Below the pieces are notes generated by a model, which saw only the letters and a list, made by a program, of their open reading frames with translations, was not told the origin of the DNA and searched no databases. Made by a program: the position numbers and the translations under genes. A DNA stretch of 33,375 nucleotides, taken from assembly GCA_027717865.1 (NCBI GenBank), contig JALLOM010000005.1, positions 1 to 33,375 on the forward strand. Reading direction: 5' to 3'. Positions within the stretch are counted from its first letter, which is position 1; each line of letters starts with the position of its first letter. The stretch comes from Acidobacteria bacterium AH-259-O06. Lineage in GTDB: Bacteria > Acidobacteriota > UBA6911 > RPQK01 > JADFOI01. Shown piece after piece: positions 1-8,567 of the stretch.

Positions 1-28
1 AGAACGGCCGAGCGGTCGGTCAGCCCTG

Positions 29-67
29 GCGGACTAAACCTTCTATTCAATTGAATAGGAGGTCCGC
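29..67. repeat. Imperfect long palindrome with a perfect 16-bp core (CTATTCAATTGAATAG, 43-58) flanked by GCGGAC/GTCCGC arms
   Basis: Read directly: GCGGACtaaaCCTtCTATTCAA|TTGAATAGgAGGTCCGC; lies upstream of the transposase remnant. Confidence 0.7.
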
Positions 68-88
68 TGTTGGGATGGAGAAAGCTTA

Positions 89-105
89 GCGAGCCACCGG
101 TTCGC
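89..105. repeat. Dispersed hairpin repeat, copy 1 (GCGAGCCACCGGTTCGC)
   Basis: One mismatch from the copy at 4098-4114; both are preceded by a similar GGnGAAAG...TA/AGCGAGCC context. Confidence 0.6.
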
Positions 106-190
106 CGCCCCCACCCCCGTCCTATCCGAAAATTCGGCCGTGACATAACGACCTACAAAATCGGGACTTTGACCAGTATACAATGGGCTT

Positions 191-738
191 ATGAAGGCCG
201 AGATATACCCACTCCAGGTGCTCCTCCTGACCGTCTCAGGCTGGGTAAAGCGCCGCCAACAGGACGTCATCGAGTATTTGGTCGAGGAGAACCGCGTCCT
301 GAAGGAGCAGATGAAGGGCCGTCGGCTCCGGTTGACTGACGAGCAGCGACGGCGACTCGCCGTGAAGGCAAAGTGCCTTGGCCGCCAAACACTCAATCGA
401 GTGGCAACCATCGTGACGCCGGACACGATCATGCGGTGGCATCGTCGCCTGATCGCTCTCAAGTGGACCTACGAAACCAAGCGAGTGGGCCGACCTGGGC
501 TCATGAAGGCAATCGCGGCCCTGATCGTACGGATGGCCCAGGAGAATTCGAGCTGGGAAGATACTGCCGGATCCAGGGTGAGCTCAAACAGCTCGGGCAT
601 CGGGTCGCGCCCAGCACCATCGCCCGGGTGCTGAAGGACAATGGGATCAAACCAGCACCCGACCGTCCCTCGTCCTGGAAAACTTTCCTGGAGGCTCATT
701 GGGGTGAGGTGGCCGGGATGGACTTCTTTCCGGCGTGG
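191..738 (+). pseudogene. Decayed transposase with an integrase core (rve/IS3- or IS481-like), frameshifted and 3'-truncated
   Basis: Frame 191.. encodes ...RVATIVTPDTIMRWHRRLIALKWTYETKRVGRPG...MAQENSSW; the match continues in frame 373.. as YCRIQGELKQLGHRVAPSTIARVLKDNGIKPAPDRPSSWKTFLEAHWGEVAGMDFF and then stops abruptly. Confidence 0.8.
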
Positions 739-994
739 CTTCTCTTGCAATGTGTCGCCTTCCGTCTAAACTACGTCACTTTCTCTAAATCCCTTGACTT
801 TATGGGCCTGTCCAGTTATCCACGTGTGCTGCTCTGGCTTGGTCGGTCACCTAAGCAAGGGTTATCCGACCCAACCATCAGCAATACCTCACTCCAGCCA
901 CGCAAACCCCTTCTTGCGCCTCCTTTCTCTTCCAGCATACAATTGCCGCGAAAAAGCGGTTTTCGCCACTTTGCGCTAGTGAGGAGAGGTCATC

Positions 995-1678
995 ATGCAT
1001 GGGAGGCTCCCAACTTTCCGCACTTTACGGTGGACAGCGCCTTTGTTCGCCCTTCTGTCTATCTTTGCGAGTTGTGAGAGGGGGCCGACGCCCCTAACTG
1101 CCCATGTCCCGCTCCACCTGGAAGATCATCTGGACGCGGCCACCATCGAAGGGTCGGAGGTCCCGGCAGAACTTCCCGAGGCGGCGGAGTGGGGCTTCGA
1201 TGAGCCGCATCCAGACTGGAAGCCCGTAGTGCCTCTGGACCCGGCCAGGAAGCCGGTGCAGGCAACGCGGACCCAGGATGCGCTGCGGCTCGTACTAAGC
1301 GAGGCGAACAGCGGTGTATTTCCTTGGGGGCCGGGTCTACTCGGGGGTATTTACGTCGATCTGCCCGACTGGAAGCGCGAGGAGTGGGCGCATGTTCTGG
1401 TCCGGGCCCGTACCTCAGGTGAGGTCGATTCAGTCGGGATTGCGTTCAATCTGCGGAAAGAGCCTGGGTCCGAATTGTACTATTCGTTTGACTTTGGTGG
1501 CGAATACGTTGATGTGATCAACGACGGCTCGGTGCAGAGCTACCTGATGCGGGCCGACTGGTCAGTTGGAAGAGAGTGGAAGGGGCCTTGGCGGCAGCTT
1601 GGCATCGAAGTGTTCGCCGAGGAGCCGGCCAACATCGACATCCTCTCAGTGAGTGTCATCCCCAAGGAGGCCAACTAG
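995..1678 (+). CDS. N-terminal part of a lipoprotein-like/sulfatase-associated protein, ended by an in-frame TAG
   Basis: Hydrophobic N-terminus with Cys (LFALLSIFASCERG). Same reading frame as the downstream sulfatase ORF, with only TAG at 1676-1678 between them. Confidence 0.7.
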   Translation: MHGRLPTFRTLRWTAPLFALLSIFASCERGPTPLTAHVPLHLEDHLDAATIEGSEVPAELPEAAEWGFDEPHPDWKPVVPLDPARKPVQATRTQDALRLVLSEANSGVFPWGPGLLGGIYVDLPDWKREEWAHVLVRARTSGEVDSVGIAFNLRKEPGSELYYSFDFGGEYVDVINDGSVQSYLMRADWSVGREWKGPWRQLGIEVFAEEPANIDILSVSVIPKEAN

Positions 1679-1690
1679 GCGACGGCCCGG

Positions 1691-3487
1691 GTGGGCGTGA
1701 GCACGGAAGTCCGCGGTGGGGCCCATCGGCGCGCTCTCTACGCTCATGCACCAGCACGGCTTGAGTACCGCGTGAAGGTGCCCGAAGCCGGCCGCCTCGA
1801 CGTCGCTTTCGGAGTGCTGCGGGACGATGACCCGGTGACCTTCAGAATCACGGCGGCGCGGGAAGGGGACCAGGCTGAGACCCTGCTCGAAGAGAGCTAC
1901 GCCGACCAGGAGCACTGGGCACAGCGTACGGTGGATCTTTCCGGCCTGTCGGGGCAGACGGTCACCCTGGCGCTGGAGGTGGACGCCGAGCGCGCCGGCA
2001 CCGTGGCGCTGTGGGCGGCGCCGACGCTGACCGGCGACCGCAGCATCGAGAAACCCAACGTGATCTTCTACATCATCGACGGCGGTGCGGCCGATTACAT
2101 GAGCGTCTACGGGTACAACCGCCGCACTACCCCGAACCTCGAGCGCCTAGCGGCCGAGGGCGCGGTCTTCGAGCACGCCTACAGCAACTCGAGCTGGACG
2201 AGGCCCTCCACGGCCTCGTTCATGACCTCCCTGCACAACAGTGTGCTGGGCGGCATCCGGGGTTGGGGTGCTCATCCGGTGCCGGAGCAGGCCGTGACAA
2301 TGGCGGAGCACATGCACCGGGCCGGCTACCAGACAGCGGTGTTCGTCTCGAACCCGTATGCCGGTACCCTGAGCAACCTCGAGCGCGGAGTCGATGTATT
2401 CCGGGATGCCAACGTCACTCCGAAGTCAGCGTCTTCGGCTAAGCTGCACCAGGACTATTGGCGGTGGCGCGAGGCGTACCCTGCCGAGCCTTACTGGGTG
2501 CACTTCCAGACCGTGGACGTGCACCCGAAGTGGGACCAGACGCGGGATGCGCCCGCCCCCTTCGCTGGCCTTTTCAGCAGTCCCGAGCTGCGCCAGACGT
2601 ACTACGAGTGGGAGCGACAGCTGGCGGCGGCAGCTGGCTTTACTCACGTACCGTGGCTCAGCCTAGAAGCCCTCGACAAGACCGGCATCAACTACGCAGC
2701 CTTCTTCAATGCTGCCCGGAGTCTCTATGACGAATCCATGGCCCACCAGGACTATCAGATCGGCCAACTGGTGGAACGCCTCAAAGCCAGAGGCGAGTGG
2801 GGGCATACGCTGCTCATCGTCGCCGCGGATCATGGCAGCGCAGCGGCCCACCTCCCCGATCCGTTCCCGCCGGGCTGGGGACCCATGTTCAGATCCTCCG
2901 TGACCCGAATCCCGTTGATCGTGGTCTGGCCAGAGCGCATCGCTCCGGGGCAACGCTTCAACCAACCCGTCTCGATGATCGACATGCTGCCCACACTTCT
3001 AGACCTTTCTGGCTTGCCGATGCCTGAGGTGATGCAGGGGCAGTCCCTGGCCCCCTTGCTGCTGGGGGAGGAGGGCTGGGAGGTGCGGCCGGTGATCCTC
3101 GACGAGTTCGGGATCGAGGATACGGGTGAGCTGAGCGGTTACATCGAGGTGATCGACGGGCAGTGGGGCGCGTCGCTACTTATAAACCCGAGCCCGTCGG
3201 GTCGTCTGTCCACGCTGTCGGATATTCCAAAGAGCCGTGTTGGCGATTACAAGCACTCGCGCCAGAGGCGTCCCGTGCCCCTGCTGCTTTACGACCTGTG
3301 GAACGACCCGTATACCCAGCACAGTTTGCACGAGGAACGACCCGACCTGGTGGAGAAGTACACCAAGTTCCTTGAGGCGCAGTGGGAGGTGCACCAAGCC
3401 CTGGCGAAGCAGTTCACGCCGGGCGAGGAGTCGCCGCTCACCCCCGAGCAGCTCCGGACCCTTCGCTCGCTGGGCTACATCCAGTGA
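1691..3487 (+). CDS. Sulfatase/alkaline-phosphatase-superfamily hydrolase
   Basis: KPNVIFYIIDGGAADYMSVYGYNRRTTPNLERLAAEGAVFEHAYSNSSWTRPSTASFMTSL, LLIVAADHGS, RIPLIVVWP, SMIDMLPTLLDLSG, LRSLGYI. Confidence 0.88.
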   Translation: MGVSTEVRGGAHRRALYAHAPARLEYRVKVPEAGRLDVAFGVLRDDDPVTFRITAAREGDQAETLLEESYADQEHWAQRTVDLSGLSGQTVTLALEVDAERAGTVALWAAPTLTGDRSIEKPNVIFYIIDGGAADYMSVYGYNRRTTPNLERLAAEGAVFEHAYSNSSWTRPSTASFMTSLHNSVLGGIRGWGAHPVPEQAVTMAEHMHRAGYQTAVFVSNPYAGTLSNLERGVDVFRDANVTPKSASSAKLHQDYWRWREAYPAEPYWVHFQTVDVHPKWDQTRDAPAPFAGLFSSPELRQTYYEWERQLAAAAGFTHVPWLSLEALDKTGINYAAFFNAARSLYDESMAHQDYQIGQLVERLKARGEWGHTLLIVAADHGSAAAHLPDPFPPGWGPMFRSSVTRIPLIVVWPERIAPGQRFNQPVSMIDMLPTLLDLSGLPMPEVMQGQSLAPLLLGEEGWEVRPVILDEFGIEDTGELSGYIEVIDGQWGASLLINPSPSGRLSTLSDIPKSRVGDYKHSRQRRPVPLLLYDLWNDPYTQHSLHEERPDLVEKYTKFLEAQWEVHQALAKQFTPGEESPLTPEQLRTLRSLGYIQ

Positions 3488-3604
3488 GGGTGAGGCCCTC
3501 CTCATCCGACCTTGTCGCTTTCCGTGTAAAAGTACGACACTCCCCTATTTCCACTTTTCTGTAGGATTTGTGCTTCCTAAAGCGGTCGCCTACGTTGCTA
3601 AAAA

Positions 3605-3649
3605 GCGGAGGAGAGGCTCAGCGCCTCCGCTTGGCGCGCGGTTTTTTTT
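3605..3649 (+). terminator. Possible terminator hairpin (GCGGAGG/CCTCCGC) followed by a T8 tract
   Basis: GCGGAGG 3605-3611 and CCTCCGC 3624-3630, T8 at 3642-3649. The T tract is 11 nt from the stem, so not canonical. Confidence 0.35.
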
Positions 3650-4097
3650 GGTTTGCTCGCGCGCGACGAGTGGGGAGGTCACTCCCGGATTTTTTCGACG
3701 ACCTCCCGCTCACCTCCAAAATGGAAGTGGTTTAACGCGCCCCTTCTTGATGGTGTTCGCTTAAGGGAACCTTAAAGCACAGCCCTGAAGCCAACCGAAA
3801 CAGGGATATACACCAATGCCTTGCCTTCTGGAGATCGTCCAACACAGAGCAACCTCGGCGAAGTTTTCCTTCGGGCTTGGTCAATTTCTTTGATGGGAAG
3901 ACGCGGCCCCCCCGGGGGGAGATTATTTTTCAGGGATTTGGTAAGGCAGAGGAAGCCGCATCTGTAATTAAAGACGCAGGGGGGAGGGGGTTGGTTCCGA
4001 AATAAGGTCCGCAGTTTTTTGCGCACCTCTTCACTGACTCTTGACTCCTGACTCCGGTGTCCGGACTCCCGGCGGGCTTCTCGTATGGGGAAAGTAA

Positions 4098-4114
4098 GCG
4101 AGCCACCGGCTCGC
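4098..4114. repeat. Dispersed hairpin repeat, copy 2 (GCGAGCC-ACC-GGCTCGC)
   Basis: Perfect 7-bp stem; see copy at 89-105. Confidence 0.6.
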
Positions 4115-4386
4115 CGCTGGAGCGACCCAGAGCAAGTGCTCAAGTTCGGGCCGCCGAAGTCCGATAAGAAAAGAAGGAACAGGAACTTTCGTTCTGAACG
4201 CCACCACGACGGGGTTGATGGAGTCCTTCGTGGTGGTCCTCCAGGGTCTTGGGAGGCAATTATGCGCAAGAAAAGCGAAGTCTCGTCTACGCACAGGCGG
4301 TCCACTCGCTCTTCACAAAACTGGACGTATCTAGACACATCTTTGCGACTCAATCTTTTATAGTCAAGGAACCTTCTCCTAGGGCA

Positions 4387-5090
4387 ATGAACTTGCATAA
4401 CGTCAAGCAACGGCTACTACTTATAGATGACGATGAGGGACTATGCGAGTCGATTACCGAATACGTGCAGGCGAAAGGTTTTGAGGTTAAAACCGCCCAC
4501 GATGGTGAGACCGGCGTTGAGATAGCTATCTCCGGTGAATACATGCTGATCATCCTCGACGTGATACTGCCTGGAATCGACGGCTTTGAGGTTCTACGCC
4601 GCATTCGTGCCCGATCTTCTGTACCCGTCGTCCTTATGTCAGGCCTTCGCCGCAAGGAAGCGGATCGGATCATGGGTTTGGAGATCGGAGCCGATGATTA
4701 CCTCGAGAAACCGTTCAATCCGCGGGAACTGGTGGCACGTATTCGCGGCATCTTGCGCCGCACCCATCCGGAGGCACCAAAGCCTGAGAAGCTTTCTGTG
4801 GGGGACATTGAACTGGACACTGGCACCAGGATTGTAATCCGCGCGGGTGAGCCGATGAAACTAACCTCTGCTGAATTCAATCTCCTGGAGGTATTCCTAC
4901 GCTCGGCAGGGCGTGTTCTGAGCCGCGAGCAACTGGTGCATCGCGCGTCCTGTACCGTCTTCTCATCGACACACACGTGAGCAACCTGCGCAAGAAGCTT
5001 GGTCCTCACGCTGACGGGACAGACCGCATCAAGTCGATCCCAAATGTCGGGTACATTTACACGTATCCGAGCGGATCGCATGATTGTTAA
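4387..5090 (+). pseudogene. OmpR/PhoB-type response regulator, frameshifted in the winged-helix domain
   Basis: Receiver LLLIDDDEGL...LDVILPGIDG...ADDYLEKPF; DNA-binding part LSVGDIEL...LTSAEFNLLEVFLRSAGRVLSREQL, then the other frame gives VLYRLLIDTHVSNLRKKLGPHADGTDRIKSIPNVGYIYTYPSGSHDC*. Confidence 0.85.
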
Positions 5091-5234
5091 GAAAAATTTG
5101 GCATCTCCGATATTCGTTGAAGGCTTCTGGAAGTTGGGATAGGATGTTTCGTCGCCTCACTTGGAGAGGTCTGGGATGACACTGGAGAGATCCTACCCTT
5201 AAAGAATCTCCCTTACCAGGTGGGGCGCCAGTTT

Positions 5235-5251
5235 GGAGCCTTGAAGGCTCC
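5235..5251. repeat. Small hairpin GGAGCC-TTGAA-GGCTCC
   Basis: Direct reading. Confidence 0.5.
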
Positions 5252-5260
5252 GACGGTAGT

Positions 5261-5315
5261 GCGCGGTTTCCCATAGGGGGGAAATATAGATCGCTTGGTT
5301 GCGGGGAAACCGCGC
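5261..5315. repeat. 12-bp perfect inverted repeat GCGCGGTTTCCC...GGGAAACCGCGC
   Basis: Arms 5261-5272 and 5304-5315 with a 31-nt loop. Confidence 0.7.
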
Positions 5316-5456
5316 TTGGTTATTACACGCAGACGGGCGGAGGTTGTTTCACGATGAAGAAACTATCTCGCTTATTCACAAGAAAACCCTAAAGCCCCAG
5401 GGCGACTGTGCAAAATATTTCCCCTACACCTTTCAGCGGTGTGTACTTGTAAACGA

Positions 5457-5478
5457 GTTCGGACACCGGTGTCCGAAC
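5457..5478. promoter_or_regulatory. 22-bp perfect palindrome GTTCGGACACCGGTGTCCGAAC, putative operator
   Basis: Perfect dyad 44 nt upstream of the first gene of a compact operon; central GACACCGGTGTC recurs at 21765-21780. Confidence 0.6.
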
Positions 5479-5521
5479 ATACCCATATATGCGTGACTAG
5501 CCTTGACAACGTGCCCATCGA

Positions 5522-5773
5522 ATGATCGCCACCCGGGCGGCGGTCATCCGTGGATGCGACGCCATCGCCACGTTTCCGCTTGATCGCTTCGATCTGAAGT
5601 ACCTGTACGACCATTACTACGCATTCGGCGCGATCGCAAACCTTCTTCAGCGCATGGAGAAAGACCAGGGCGTGGGTAAGTTCACGGGCCAGGGCGAGTT
5701 GCTGAACATCACAAACGAGTCGCTGCACGAATTTCTTGATGAGATTGAGAAGCGACAAGGGGGTGCGGTATGA
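5522..5773 (+). CDS. Hypothetical small protein
   Basis: 83-aa ORF overlapping the next gene by ATGA. Confidence 0.5.
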   Translation: MIATRAAVIRGCDAIATFPLDRFDLKYLYDHYYAFGAIANLLQRMEKDQGVGKFTGQGELLNITNESLHEFLDEIEKRQGGAV

Positions 5774-6045
5774 CAAGCACCAACAGTGAAGTAACCGTAC
5801 CCGTCCCGCTGTCGCAATTGAAAGAAATTCACCAAATCTGGTTGGAGTTTGCTTCGATCCTCAGCGTCACCGACAGGGGCAAATTTGACTCACTAATGAA
5901 CCTTCTGGAACCGATTCAGGAGCGCATGTCAGACATCGTTTTCGAGGAGTGGGAGAGCCTTATCAGCAAAGCTGAGAGAGGGTCGAAGGACCGCTACGAA
6001 GTAACCCAGGAAGGCCGTGATGCCGTGGAAGGGCGTGCCGAATGA
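5770..6045 (+). CDS. Hypothetical small protein
   Basis: 91-aa ORF, ATGA overlaps on both sides. Confidence 0.6.
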   Translation: MTSTNSEVTVPVPLSQLKEIHQIWLEFASILSVTDRGKFDSLMNLLEPIQERMSDIVFEEWESLISKAERGSKDRYEVTQEGRDAVEGRAE

Positions 6046-6437
6046 AAAAAGCGCACCCAGCAAAAAAGACTCTCGATTACTTGGCAAAGAAACTAAAAGG
6101 CGAATCTCCGGCTTCGATAGTGCTCTACGACGGCGTACTGAATGAGCACAGCATCAGTTTGGAGAGCTTCGTTCAGACTGAGGAAGTGGAGGCCGCTGAA
6201 CTCAAGTTCGATGAGGCTTACCAGCGAATTGCGGAACTGGCGTCTGACCTTCCAGAAAAAGCGGAACAAGAAGTGATAGAACAGCTGCAGGAAATGGAAT
6301 CCGGCCTTATTTCAGTCAAGATGCTGGCACTTGAGGAAATGTTCAACTTATTTGTCGGCTTCGTTTTGAATTTTCTCGGCATTTCTTGGAAAGGTTGGCC
6401 GTTTGGGCCCGATGAGAAAGAGGGAAAGAAGAGGTAG
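6042..6437 (+). CDS. Hypothetical acidic protein
   Basis: 131-aa ORF in the same compact operon. Confidence 0.6.
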   Translation: MKKAHPAKKTLDYLAKKLKGESPASIVLYDGVLNEHSISLESFVQTEEVEAAELKFDEAYQRIAELASDLPEKAEQEVIEQLQEMESGLISVKMLALEEMFNLFVGFVLNFLGISWKGWPFGPDEKEGKKR

Positions 6438-6454
6438 AAAGGAGATACGCAACA

Positions 6455-6652
6455 ATGAGCATCGCCGTCGAAATCAAATGGAAGGAACTCGAAGAGCTAC
6501 CTCAGGCCTCTGGTGCCAATTTCAAAGGATTAATGACCCTAATGGAAGAGGCTGGTCAAGATGTACGCTGCCTGGTTATCACGCGATCGCTTCAGCCATT
6601 TGAACCTGGGTGGGCGACACTCAAGCGCCGCAAATTCAGGCTCGATTGCTAG
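6455..6652 (+). CDS. Hypothetical small protein
   Basis: 65-aa ORF preceded by a purine-rich AGAAAGGAGATACGCAACA. Confidence 0.5.
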   Translation: MSIAVEIKWKELEELPQASGANFKGLMTLMEEAGQDVRCLVITRSLQPFEPGWATLKRRKFRLDC

Positions 6653-6663
6653 AATCAGCCGTC

Positions 6664-6939
6664 ATGAGCGCCCACCGCAAACTGGCCCTACAAGTCCTGA
6701 AAGCCGCTCTTGAGGACGCCTTTAAGGGCGATAAAGAGGCCCGCGCTTTCCTCTTGGAAGGCACATCCTTTGTGTTCTGGTGCGAGGTTGCGGGGCTTGA
6801 GCCGTCCAAGGCCAGGAATGCGGCGAGGCTGAGCCTCTCTACCGGGCGATCAGAATTAAAAAGGAGAGCTAAATATGGGAGTCAAAGTGAGCCTGTTACG
6901 ACTCAAGTTGTCACTCATGGGCCGTCAAAAGAGATGTAA
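6664..6939 (+). CDS. Hypothetical small protein resembling phage/element accessory proteins
   Basis: MSAHRKLALQVLKAALEDAFKGDKEARAFLLEGTSFVFWCEVAGLEPSKARNAARL...; family resemblance from memory only. Confidence 0.5.
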   Translation: MSAHRKLALQVLKAALEDAFKGDKEARAFLLEGTSFVFWCEVAGLEPSKARNAARLSLSTGRSELKRRAKYGSQSEPVTTQVVTHGPSKEM

Positions 6940-7014
6940 GCTCACCAGGGGATGATCGAACGGGGTGAGGGTGAGCTGGTTACGGTGCGAGGAAAGACCA
7001 AGCAACCCCCATTT

Positions 7015-7036
7015 GTTACCCCAGGCGTTACCCCAG
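7015..7036. repeat. Tandem 10-mer GTTACCCCAG-gc-GTTACCCCAG, candidate arm-type integrase site of an older element
   Basis: Perfect repeat, 12-bp period, 55 nt from the tRNA 3'-fragment at 7092. Confidence 0.6.
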
Positions 7037-7091
7037 AGCAGAAATGGTTGAATCCGGCGGCTGTGAAATTGCTGTAAGTTGTTTAAAACAA

Positions 7092-7140
7092 TGGTGGAGA
7101 CGATGGGATTCGAACCCACGACCTCCTGAGTGCGATTCAG
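7092..7140 (-). other. att site: displaced 3' half of tRNA-Ala(CGC) including CCA
   Basis: 49 bp identical to 20313-20361; tRNA homology stops at the 5' side of the anticodon stem. Confidence 0.95.
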
Positions 7141-7269
7141 TTAACGCCTCTGTTTCATATGATTTCACCTGAGTTCAGAGAGTTCCACAACAGATTGATA
7201 TTCTTAGTATTTATCGGTGTTTTATTGTATCATTCTGTTTCAGGAAATATCACTAAAGCACGTGTCAAG

Positions 7270-7289
7270 TGGAACCAATATGGAACCAA
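7270..7289. repeat. E1 putative arm-type site TGGAACCAATATGGAACCAA (left)
   Basis: Identical to 20236-20255; each is a double TGGAACCAA. Confidence 0.8.
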
Positions 7290-7321
7290 AATGAAATTGG
7301 TTCCAAGAAGCAGGAGTGAAA

Positions 7322-8554
7322 ATGCCAACGGCAAAGTTGACTGACAGGCTGCTAAAGAACCTGAAAACGGAAAAAACGGTTGACGAGTTTTGGGACAAGG
7401 CCTTCCCGGGCTCTTTCGGAGTACGAGTGATGAAGGGCGGTCGCAAGACGTTTGTCTTCATGTACAGAACCGGCGGCCGCAGGCGCAGAATGAAGCTGGG
7501 AACTTATCCGGCGCGGAGTCTGGCGGAGGCCAGGCAGCAGGCGTTCGACCTGCTGGGTGCAGTGGAGCGAGGGGAAGACCCGGCGGAAAAGCGCAAGCAG
7601 GAACGCAACGCCGGCACGTTCGAGGAGCTGGCGCAGTTATATCTTGAGATGCACGCCAGACCGCACAAGAAACCGGCCAGCATCAAAGAAGACACCCGCA
7701 TTTTCCACACATACCTACTGCCAGCCTGGGGCAGAAGGAAGTTTCAGTCCATCACGCGCTCGGATGTAATCCGTCTTCTCGATGAAGTTAAGTTCAAACG
7801 CAGGGCGCCGGTAATGGCCAACAGGGTTAAGGCGTTGACAAGTACCATCTTCAATTTCGCGGCCAGGAAGGCGCTGGTGCCGGAGACATTTGCAAATCCT
7901 TGTGCCAATGTCGAGCAGCCGACCAGGGAGAAGAGCCGGGACCGCGTGCTGAGCGACGATGAAATCACGGCACTGTGGAAAGACCTGGAGAACCGAGCGG
8001 AACCTACCGCCTCCATCTACCGGCTAATACTTCTGACGGCCCAGAGGCCGGGGGAAGTGAAGGCCATGCGGTGGAGTAGTATTGATAGTGAGAACATCTG
8101 GACCATCCCGCCCACCGAAACTAAAAACGAGCGGGAACACAAGGTTCCCCTGTCATCTCATGCTCTGGCTGTCATCGAGCAACTACGACCCCTGACTGGG
8201 GATACAGAATTTGTCTTTGCGGCACCCAGTGGTGGACACATCAAGTGGCTCCAAAAGATGAGCCAGCGGATTCAAAAAAACGTGGGCTTCAATTTTCGCC
8301 CCCATGACTTACGCCGAACCTGCGCCACCAACCTCAGCAAACTGGGTGTTGATGATGTCACTATTGCCACAATCCTCAATCACTCATGGCCATTGCGTCA
8401 CATGACGGCCGTGTACAACCGGTGGGAAAGGCTGCCGGAAATGAAGCGGGCGTTGGAGCGTTGGGGAGCACGTCTTGATCAGATCCTCAAAGGAGAGCCG
8501 GGGAAGGTCGTAAATATCGGCTTAAATAAGAAGGTGAGCGCCGAGCACGCCTGA
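7322..8554 (+). CDS. P4-type tyrosine integrase with N-terminal arm-binding (DUF4102-like) domain
   Basis: AKLTDRLLKNLK...FGVRVMKGGRKTFVFMYRTGGRRRRMKLGTYPARSLAEAR; catalytic TAQRPGEV, HDLRRT, LNHSW, YNRW; AGGAG before the ATG at 7322. Confidence 0.95.
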   Translation: MPTAKLTDRLLKNLKTEKTVDEFWDKAFPGSFGVRVMKGGRKTFVFMYRTGGRRRRMKLGTYPARSLAEARQQAFDLLGAVERGEDPAEKRKQERNAGTFEELAQLYLEMHARPHKKPASIKEDTRIFHTYLLPAWGRRKFQSITRSDVIRLLDEVKFKRRAPVMANRVKALTSTIFNFAARKALVPETFANPCANVEQPTREKSRDRVLSDDEITALWKDLENRAEPTASIYRLILLTAQRPGEVKAMRWSSIDSENIWTIPPTETKNEREHKVPLSSHALAVIEQLRPLTGDTEFVFAAPSGGHIKWLQKMSQRIQKNVGFNFRPHDLRRTCATNLSKLGVDDVTIATILNHSWPLRHMTAVYNRWERLPEMKRALERWGARLDQILKGEPGKVVNIGLNKKVSAEHA

Positions 8555-8567
8555 CGGCCAGTGTAAG

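Noticed and set aside
1676-1678. TAG as pyrrolysine or recoded codon
   Set aside because: No pyl genes or other recoding evidence visible here; a nonsense mutation is simpler, so kept only as a checkable alternative.
3772-4410. 212-aa minus-strand ORF
   Set aside because: Low-complexity, Arg/Ser/Pro-rich translation with no recognisable motif; overlaps the response regulator start.
7092-7140. A second tRNA gene
   Set aside because: Only the 3' half matches; the 5' acceptor, D-arm and 5' anticodon strand are missing. Treated as an att fragment.
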